Origin: Actinomycetales bacterium
GTDB lineage: Bacteria > Actinomycetota > Actinomycetes > Mycobacteriales > Mycobacteriaceae
DNA: 9,824 nt
Assembly (NCBI GenBank): GCA_012838715.1
Contig: DUOR01000168.1
Span: 1 to 9,824 of the forward strand
Direction: 5' to 3'
Positions 1-4,693 of this stretch are shown here, piece by piece. The position numbers and the translations under genes are program-made. The first letter of the stretch is position 1; each line of letters opens with the position of its first letter. The notes beneath the pieces were generated by a model. That model ran no database searches, was not told where the DNA came from, and saw only the letters and a list, made by a program, of their open reading frames with translations.

Positions 1-167
1 CCGCCTCCCCGCCGCGCCACCACCGCCCCGGCGGGCCACCATTCGGGCGCGGCCGCACCATGCCCGCACGAACTGGCCGCGAAGCCGGCGCGAACCATGT
101 CGCGGGACCGCACGCGAACAACACCGGCGGGCCGAGTTGACGAACCCTACGACAGACGGGAGAACCG
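1..167. other. Left edge, no assignable gene
   Basis: Very GC-rich sequence in which all three forward frames stay open for most of the stretch, so openness carries no information. One forward frame ends at TGA 138-140 and could be the tail of a gene entering from the left; its translation is Pro/Gly/Arg-rich and low in complexity. Another frame ends at TGA 169-171, overlapping the next gene's ATG as ATGA. I cannot choose between an upstream gene tail and non-coding DNA. No promoter for the next gene is convincing here. Confidence 0.3.
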
Positions 168-1118
168 ATGAACCCACCGCAACCCCGCGAAACCCGCTGG
201 CCACCGGAGCCGGAAGAGGTTCCGGGGAGCCGGGCGGAAATCGTCGGCAAGCATGGCGAATCCCGGGCACGACGCGCCCACCGCAAAGTCAGCCACGGCT
301 TCTACCTGCCCAAACACCTTGAGGTGACGCGCCAATCGCGCGCGATTGCCGCCGCGCGCAGCCACCGCGGCGGCGTCATCTCCGGCGCCACCGCCGCCCG
401 CGCGCACCGACACCCGTGGCCGGCGTCCGGAATTCCGGAGATCATCGTCGCGAGGCGCAGCAACAGCCATTCCCGCCACGGCGACCTGGGTGCCGACGAC
501 ATCCGCCGCATCTCCAGGAACCTCGCGCGCCCACCGGAAACCGTGCCGGTCGGGGACGTGAAACTGCTGCTCGCGGCGCCCGTCGACACAACCATCGACT
601 GCGTCGCCGCGCTTCCCGACGACGAAGCCGTCGCATTCCTCGACGGCGCACTCCGCACCTGGGACATCGGGCGCGACCTGCACCAATGGGCGCACCAATC
701 ACGCAAACACGGCTGCCGCCGAATGCGCGACCTGCTCCCGCGCACCGACGCACGCGCCGAATCCCGGCCCGAAAGCATCCTCCGCTACCGCCTCAACAGC
801 GCCGGCTACCACGGATGGGTCCCCCAATTCCCCGTCACCGCAGGCAATGTCGGGCACTTCATCGACCTGGCCGACCCCTACCACCGCATCGCCCTCGAGT
901 TCCACGGCGCCGGACACTGGGACGACCCCCGCCAACGGCAAGCCGACGCCGAACGCGCCAACCGGCTGCGCCAAGCCGACTGGTACCCCATCGAAGTCAC
1001 CGCCTCCGACCTGTGGGGCAACTTCCCCCGCATCCTGCGGAGCATCGACGAAGCGCGCCGAACCATCGAGGAAGAGTGGGCTGCGGCCCGCATCATCCAG
1101 CAGTCCAGGTGGCGATGA
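168..1118 (+). CDS. AbiEi-like / DUF559 (Vsr-like) endonuclease-domain protein
   Basis: A 316-residue protein of a type common in actinobacteria. Residues ~22-90 resemble the winged-helix and linker region of AbiEi-type proteins, including ISGATAARAHRHPW at 71-84, the usual 'S-H/G-x-T-A-A-x-x-x-G-x-P' position. Residues ~195-300 match the DUF559/very-short-patch-repair-like nuclease fold: an ESRPES segment (198-203), IDLAD (232-236, Asp233), ALEFHG (242-247, Glu244), His250, the R-x-x-x-L helix near 263-268, and the closing WYPIEVTASDL strand and helix (272-282). These fit the PD-(D/E)XK-type active site expected for the family. The ATG is preceded by GGGAG at 158-162 with 5 bases between. 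The true target is unknown; family members are usually orphan and rarely tested. It stands alone, upstream of a long repeat-rich gap. Fold assignment is good, cellular role is not. Confidence 0.8.
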   Translation: MNPPQPRETRWPPEPEEVPGSRAEIVGKHGESRARRAHRKVSHGFYLPKHLEVTRQSRAIAAARSHRGGVISGATAARAHRHPWPASGIPEIIVARRSNSHSRHGDLGADDIRRISRNLARPPETVPVGDVKLLLAAPVDTTIDCVAALPDDEAVAFLDGALRTWDIGRDLHQWAHQSRKHGCRRMRDLLPRTDARAESRPESILRYRLNSAGYHGWVPQFPVTAGNVGHFIDLADPYHRIALEFHGAGHWDDPRQRQADAERANRLRQADWYPIEVTASDLWGNFPRILRSIDEARRTIEEEWAAARIIQQSRWR

Positions 1119-1159
1119 AGCGGGACCGGTTGGGGGCGGCGGTTCGGCGGATTCGGCGG

Positions 1160-1242
1160 GGTCCTAATCGCGGGGGCGGGGGTCTAAGCGCGCGGGGCAG
1201 GGCCCTTACCGTACGGGGCGCGGTTCCAATCGCACGGATTGG
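1160..1242. repeat. Degenerate ~21-bp tandem repeat, four units
   Basis: Four successive units at 1160-1179, 1180-1200, 1201-1221 and 1222-1242 follow a loose pattern: GG, two or three pyrimidines, an AT-containing core (TAATCG, TAAGCG, TTACCG, CAATCG), then a CG-rich end (CGGGG in the first three). The last three are 21 bp, the first 20. The final unit contains the small hairpin CCAATC/GATTGG. Seen directly; function unknown. Confidence 0.6.
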
Positions 1243-1262
1243 GCCGGAAAACCGGGGGAGCT

Positions 1263-1345
1263 CTGAAACGGCCGTAGGGCGGATATTCCGGGGTTGATGG
1301 GGGCAAGGTCCATAACGGCGTATCCGTGCTCAGCGGCCGTTTCAG
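1263..1345. repeat. 12-bp perfect inverted repeat with 59-base spacer
   Basis: CTGAAACGGCCG at 1263-1274 is the exact reverse complement of CGGCCGTTTCAG at 1334-1345. A second inverted pair lies inside, GGATA at 1281-1285 and TATCC at 1321-1325, so the whole unit could fold as one long interrupted hairpin or be the ends of a small element. It sits between the 21-bp array and the lower-GC module. Confidence 0.6.
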
Positions 1346-1394
1346 GGCGGTTTAAGGGCACTTTCCATTTCGCGGTCTTTCTTCGTTCCGAGAG

Positions 1395-1534
1395 CGAAAA
1401 ATCCGCTCCATTTGGAGGTTATTTCGCGTTTTCCCGGACAGGAATAACCGCGAACTTGGTGGATATTCTTCGAAAAGCACCAAGTTGGAGGTTCTTCGTG
1501 ATCTCGGAAACCGCTTTGAACCGCGAACTTGGTG
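1395..1534. repeat. Lower-GC module with 73-bp direct repeat and alternative hairpins
   Basis: Two diverged copies offset by 73 bp: TTGGAGGTT at 1412-1420 and 1485-1493, and the 16-mer AACCGCGAACTTGGTG at 1446-1461 and 1519-1534. Both start near a CGAAAA run (1395-1400 and 1471-1476). The 9-mer AACTTGGTG occurs at 1453-1461 and 1526-1534, and its reverse complement at 1478-1486, so the central arm can pair with either flank (loops of 16 or 39 bases). A smaller inverted pair, CTCCA/TGGAG, lies at 1406-1417. The spacing is not a multiple of three, arguing against coding. It resembles a dispersed REP- or MITE-like intergenic element, but this was not searched. Confidence 0.7.
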
Positions 1535-1800
1535 CCGGGGTCGAAATCGGTCCATTTCGGCCGTTTCCCGTGCTTTCCGACGGGCCGTGGAGGGGCGATC
1601 CGTCCCCGGGGATGGTGGATTACCGGCGTGAAGAGCGTCGGCAAGCTCGGGCGTGAAACTGAAGGGGCCAGTAGGGCCAAATGGACGGTTGGGAGCGATG
1701 GGGCGGATGGGGTTGAGGCGGGGCGGGAGAGCACCGGGCCCCCGAACACCAGGGTGTGACCGGGGCCGATGGGGGAAGGGGTGGCCGTGCGGGGCATGGG

Positions 1801-1806
1801 TAGAAT
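1801..1806 (+). promoter_or_regulatory. -10 box of purD (TAGAAT), leaderless
   Basis: TAGAAT fits the actinobacterial TANNNT -10 pattern and ends 7 bases before the purD ATG at 1814, so the start of transcription should be at or next to the A of the start codon. No good -35 hexamer lies about 17 bases upstream (GGGGTG there), and no Shine-Dalgarno precedes the ATG, consistent with a leaderless message. Inference from spacing. Confidence 0.6.
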
Positions 1807-1813
1807 TGCAGGC

Positions 1814-3121
1814 ATGCGAATCCTCGTTATCGGTTCCGGTGCCCGTGAACATGCCCTGTTGTACGCGTTCAGTAAGGACCCGCAGGTTGCGGCTCCGGTG
1901 GATGGGGGTCCGTCGCCGGATCTGCATGTCGCGCCGGGCAATGCGGGTATGAGCAGCCTCGCGACGCTGCATTCGGTGAAGGTCGACGATCCGGCCGCGT
2001 GTGCGGCGTTGGCGAAGGAGATTGATCCGGAGCTGGTGGTGATCGGCCCGGAGGTTCCGCTGGTTGCGGGCGTGGGCGATGCCATTCGTGCGGAGGGTTT
2101 CCCGGTGTTCGGGCCGAACAAGGATGCGGCGCGGATTGAGGGGTCGAAGGCGTTCGCGAAGGACGTGATGGCTGCGGCGGGCGTGAAGACGGCCCATGCG
2201 GAGCCGATCGAGCCGGGCGCCTCCGATGCCGACATCGAGGCGGCGATTGATCGTTTCGGCCCGAATTGGGTGGTCAAGGATGATGGTCTGGCCGCGGGCA
2301 AGGGCGTGGTGGTGACGCAGGATCGTGCGGCGGCCATCGCCCATGCGAAGGATGTTCTGTCGGGCGGTAACCCGGTGCTGTTGGAGTCGTTCCTGGATGG
2401 CCCGGAGGTGAGCCTGTTCTGCCTGGTCGACGGGGAGACGGTGGTTCCGTTGCAGCCGGCGCAGGACCATAAGCGCGTGTTCGACAACGATGAGGGGCCG
2501 AACACCGGTGGCATGGGCGCGTATGCGCCGCTGGATTGGCTGCCGGCGGATGGCGTGCAGCGCATCGTCGATGAGGTGTGCGTGCCGGTGGCGAAGGAGA
2601 TGGCGGCGCGGGGTTGCCCGTTCCAGGGTCTGCTGTACGCGGGTCTGGCGTGGGGGTCGGATGGCCCGTCGGTCATCGAGTTCAACTGCCGTTTCGGTGA
2701 TCCGGAGACGCAGGCGGTGCTGGCGCTGCTGGAGTCGCCGTTGGCGCAGGTGCTGCATGCGGCGGCGTCGGGCACGCTGGCGGAGTTCCCGGAGCTGGAG
2801 TGGCGTGACGGCCATGCGTTGACCGTGGTGCTGGCGGCGAAGGATTACCCGGCGTCGCCGCGCACGGGCGATGTGATTGGCGGCGCGAACCCGGGTCGCG
2901 AGGACGAGGGCGTCCTTCACGCGGGCACCGCCCTGAACGAGGACGGCGAGATCGTGTCGGCGGGTGGCCGCGTGCTCAACGTGGTTGGCGTGGGCGCGTC
3001 CCTCGAGGAGGCCCGCGAGCAGGCGTACGCCACGCTGAAGACCCTGGACCTCGACGGTTCCCATTACCGCACGGACATCGCGCTGCCGGCGGTGGAGGGC
3101 CGCATCTCCATTCCGGGGTAG
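1814..3121 (+). CDS. purD: Phosphoribosylamine--glycine ligase (GAR synthetase)
   Basis: Cytosolic enzyme that joins phosphoribosylamine and glycine with ATP to give glycinamide ribonucleotide, the second step of de novo purine synthesis. The 435-residue length is normal. The N-terminal domain starts with [15 protein letters not shown] (1-15) and carries [14 protein letters not shown] (76-89). The ATP-grasp region shows [15 protein letters not shown] (153-167), [12 protein letters not shown] (189-200), [22 protein letters not shown] (218-239) and the GARS signature RFGDPETQA (293-301) with preceding metal-binding IEFN (288-291). The C-terminal domain ends with HYRTDIAL (417-424). I start at ATG 1814, not the in-frame start at 1769, because the family motif begins there and a -10 box lies 7 bases upstream. 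The last codons and stop fall inside a repeated CTCCATTCCGGG motif, so the extreme C-terminus (SIPG) is repeat-encoded. Followed by a hairpin and not co-transcribed tightly with the next gene. Confidence 0.96.
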   Translation: MRILVIGSGAREHALLYAFSKDPQVAAPVDGGPSPDLHVAPGNAGMSSLATLHSVKVDDPAACAALAKEIDPELVVIGPEVPLVAGVGDAIRAEGFPVFGPNKDAARIEGSKAFAKDVMAAAGVKTAHAEPIEPGASDADIEAAIDRFGPNWVVKDDGLAAGKGVVVTQDRAAAIAHAKDVLSGGNPVLLESFLDGPEVSLFCLVDGETVVPLQPAQDHKRVFDNDEGPNTGGMGAYAPLDWLPADGVQRIVDEVCVPVAKEMAARGCPFQGLLYAGLAWGSDGPSVIEFNCRFGDPETQAVLALLESPLAQVLHAAASGTLAEFPELEWRDGHALTVVLAAKDYPASPRTGDVIGGANPGREDEGVLHAGTALNEDGEIVSAGGRVLNVVGVGASLEEAREQAYATLKTLDLDGSHYRTDIALPAVEGRISIPG

Positions 3122-3167
3122 TCGCCTCCATTCCGGGATAACCGCACCTCCATTCCGGGGTTGCCGC
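3106..3167. repeat. Three tandem CTCCATTCCGGG units across the purD stop
   Basis: CTCCATTCCGGG starts at 3106, 3126 and 3148, giving units of 20, 22 and about 20 bp whose tails also agree (GTAGTCGC, ATAACCGCAC, GTTGCCGC). The first unit encodes the end of PurD and its TAG (3119-3121). The 12-mer ATTCCGGGGTTG in the third unit (3152-3163) recurs at 1285-1296 upstream of purD, suggesting a genome-wide intergenic motif. Confidence 0.75.
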
Positions 3168-3219
3168 CCGGCCGGCGGCTCGCTTGGTCGCGGTCGCAGC
3201 TGCCGCGGTTCCCGCTTTC

Positions 3220-3263
3220 CGACGCCCCCGCCCCCGCCTCCCCGGCGAGGTGCGGGGGCGTCG
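3220..3263 (+). terminator. Strong hairpin after purD
   Basis: CGACGCCCCCGC at 3220-3231 pairs perfectly with GCGGGGGCGTCG at 3252-3263. The 20-base loop contains a further CCTC/GAGG stem (3237-3240 with 3247-3250). It lies about 100 bases past the purD stop, with no U-run after it, as is frequent for actinobacterial terminators. It likely ends the purD message. Confidence 0.6.
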
Positions 3264-3280
3264 TCATGTGCCGGTGGTGC

Positions 3281-3352
3281 GTGCCGACGGCGGGGTGGCA
3301 CGAATGGGGTGCCGCGAATGGGGTGCCGACGGCGGGGTGCCCGCGAATGGGG
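3281..3352. repeat. ~42-bp imperfect tandem repeat upstream of the aminotransferase
   Basis: GTGCCGACGGCGGGGTG occurs exactly at 3281-3297 and 3323-3339. CGAATGGGG occurs at 3301, 3315 and 3344. The 14-mer CGAATGGGGTGCCG is perfectly tandem at 3301-3314 and 3315-3328. The array ends about 35 bases before the aminotransferase -10 box, so it may be a protein-binding site or simply an unstable intergenic repeat. Confidence 0.7.
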
Positions 3353-3387
3353 CGCGGGGCGTTCCTGGGGCGATCCGGGGCCGGGGA

Positions 3388-3393
3388 TAGGGT
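3388..3393 (+). promoter_or_regulatory. -10 box of the aminotransferase (TAGGGT), leaderless
   Basis: TAGGGT matches TANNNT and ends 6 bases before ATG 3400. The bases between are GGGGGC, leaving no room for a leader; the G-run could act as a poor Shine-Dalgarno only if transcription began further upstream. No clear -35 box. Confidence 0.55.
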
Positions 3394-3399
3394 GGGGGC

Positions 3400-4626
3400 A
3401 TGAAGCCGTCGAGCAGGTCAGATGTCGCGCCGTTCCATGTGATGGATGTGCTGGCGGCGGCGCATGAACGGCAGCGCACGCACGGGGACGCGTTGTTCCT
3501 GTGCGCCGGGCAGCCGTCGACGCCCGCGCCGCCGAGGGCCCTGACCGCGGCGGTCCGGGGCATCGGCGAGGAAGTGCTGGGCTACACGGAGGCGACGGGC
3601 ATCCCGGAGCTGAAGCGCACCATCGCGGCGCACCACAACGCCCGCTACGGGGTTGCCGGGGTGGGCGCGGATGCGGGGGAGGGGTCGTCGGAAAGCACGG
3701 GACGGGCGACCGGCGGACGCGAGGTGACGGCGGACGACGTGGTGATCACGACCGGTTCGTCCGGCGGTTTCGTGGCGCTGTTCCTGGCCGCGCTCGACGT
3801 CGGCGACGACATCGTGCTCGCCCGGCCCGGCTACCCCGCGTACCGGAACGCGCTGCGGGCGCTCGGCGCGAACGTCGTGGAAATCGACTGCGGGCCGGAG
3901 ACCCGGTTCCAGCTGACCGTCGGGCTGCTGGAGGAGCTGCCGCGGGTGCCGAAGGCGGTCATCGTCACCAGCCCCGACAACCCCACCGGCACCATCATCG
4001 ACGCGGGCGAACTGGAACGCATCGCGCGATGGTGCGAAGCCAACGACGTGCTGCTCATCAGCGACGAGATTTACCACGGCATTTCCTACGGCCGCGAATG
4101 CGCCAGCGCGCGCCAGTTCAGCGACGAAGCGGTGGTCGTCGGCAGCGTCAGCAAGTACTACTCGATGACCGGCTGGCGCGTCGGCTGGCTCATCGTCCCC
4201 GAATGGCTGCGCGCCCCGCTCGACCGGCTGGAGGCGAACCTCACGGTGTGCCCGCCGGCGGTGTCGCAGGTCGCGGCCATCGAGGCGTTCCACCCCGACA
4301 GCATCGCCGAGCTGGACCTGCACGTCCGCCGCTACGCCGACAACCGGGCGCTGCTGATGGAACGCCTGCCCGAAGTGGGGCTCGGCACCTTCGCGCCGCC
4401 GGACGGCGGCTTCTACATCTACGCCGACGTCGGCCACCTCACCGACGACTCCCTCACGTGGGCGCGGGAGCTCCTCGACGCCACCGGCGTGGCCGTCGCG
4501 CCGGGCATCGACTTCGACACCGTCAACGGCAACAAATGGGTCCGCCTCTGCTTCGCCGGCACCACCGGCGACATGGCCGAGGCCTCCCGGCGAATCGGGG
4601 AGTTCACAGGGTCGCAGAGGCCGTAG
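3400..4626 (+). CDS. PLP-dependent class I/II aminotransferase
   Basis: A 408-residue fold-type I aminotransferase of the aspartate/aromatic aminotransferase superfamily. Landmarks: GSSGG (119-123) for cofactor phosphate contact, RPGYPAY (142-148), SPDNPTGT (191-198) with the conserved Asn194, SDEIYHG (221-227) with Asp222 and Tyr225 facing the PLP ring, SVSKYYSMTGWRVG (249-262) with Schiff-base Lys252, and KWVRLCFAG (379-387) with Arg382 for the substrate carboxylate. It transfers an amino group between an amino acid and a 2-oxo acid in the cytosol; the substrates cannot be read from the sequence. Odd: residues ~85-107 form a Gly/Ala/Ser-rich loop (ADAGEGSSESTGRATGG) where relatives usually have a short connection. 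The position between purD and purB could hint at supplying aspartate or glycine for purines, but its own leaderless promoter makes that only a guess. Converges on the DUF262 gene across a 67-base gap. Confidence 0.9.
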   Translation: MKPSSRSDVAPFHVMDVLAAAHERQRTHGDALFLCAGQPSTPAPPRALTAAVRGIGEEVLGYTEATGIPELKRTIAAHHNARYGVAGVGADAGEGSSESTGRATGGREVTADDVVITTGSSGGFVALFLAALDVGDDIVLARPGYPAYRNALRALGANVVEIDCGPETRFQLTVGLLEELPRVPKAVIVTSPDNPTGTIIDAGELERIARWCEANDVLLISDEIYHGISYGRECASARQFSDEAVVVGSVSKYYSMTGWRVGWLIVPEWLRAPLDRLEANLTVCPPAVSQVAAIEAFHPDSIAELDLHVRRYADNRALLMERLPEVGLGTFAPPDGGFYIYADVGHLTDDSLTWARELLDATGVAVAPGIDFDTVNGNKWVRLCFAGTTGDMAEASRRIGEFTGSQRP

Positions 4627-4634
4627 GAGGTCAG

Positions 4635-4676
4635 GGGAACGGATCGAGGTTCCGCCGGAATTAGTGGACCGTTCCC
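4635..4676. terminator. Nested hairpin between convergent genes
   Basis: GGGAACGG (4635-4642) pairs perfectly with CCGTTCCC (4669-4676), which is followed by TTT on the + strand. A second stem nests inside, GGTTCC (4648-4653) with GGAATT (4657-4662), including two G-U pairs. It lies 9 bases after the aminotransferase stop and 17 bases from the stop of the opposing gene. It likely terminates the + strand message and possibly both. Confidence 0.55.
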
Positions 4677-4693
4677 TTTCATCCATCAGGCGT

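Larger units (their letters stand above)
1119..1813. other. 695-base gene-free, repeat-rich stretch upstream of purD
   Basis: No convincing gene on either strand. Long antisense frames cross it only because they continue from the shadow of purD, and the forward frame at 1294-1656 spans a 73-bp repeat whose two copies lie in different frames. The stretch holds, in order, a degenerate 21-bp tandem array, a 12-bp inverted repeat, a lower-GC repeat module (about 48% GC over 1381-1500 by my count), and finally GC-rich DNA with the purD -10 box. No clear intrinsic terminator follows the nuclease-domain gene; the best candidate is a 6-bp hairpin at 1226-1242 (CCAATC / GATTGG). Confidence 0.7.

Noticed and set aside
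1160..1534. CRISPR array
   Set aside because: The repeats are degenerate, of unequal families and lack uniform unique spacers; there are no cas genes.
1294..1656. Forward frame of 120 codons in the purD upstream gap
   Set aside because: It spans the 73-bp repeat, whose copies fall in different frames, shows no recognisable motif and starts at a weak TTG without a clear ribosome binding site.
1342..3301. Two long - strand open frames (477 and 649 codons) across purD and its upstream spacer
   Set aside because: They are shadows of purD caused by high GC. Translations are Arg/His- or Ser/Pro-rich with no family motifs, while the + strand has full PurD motifs.
3418..4686. Long - strand frame opposite the aminotransferase
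   Set aside because: Arg/Asp/Val-rich shadow of the clear aminotransferase on the + strand.
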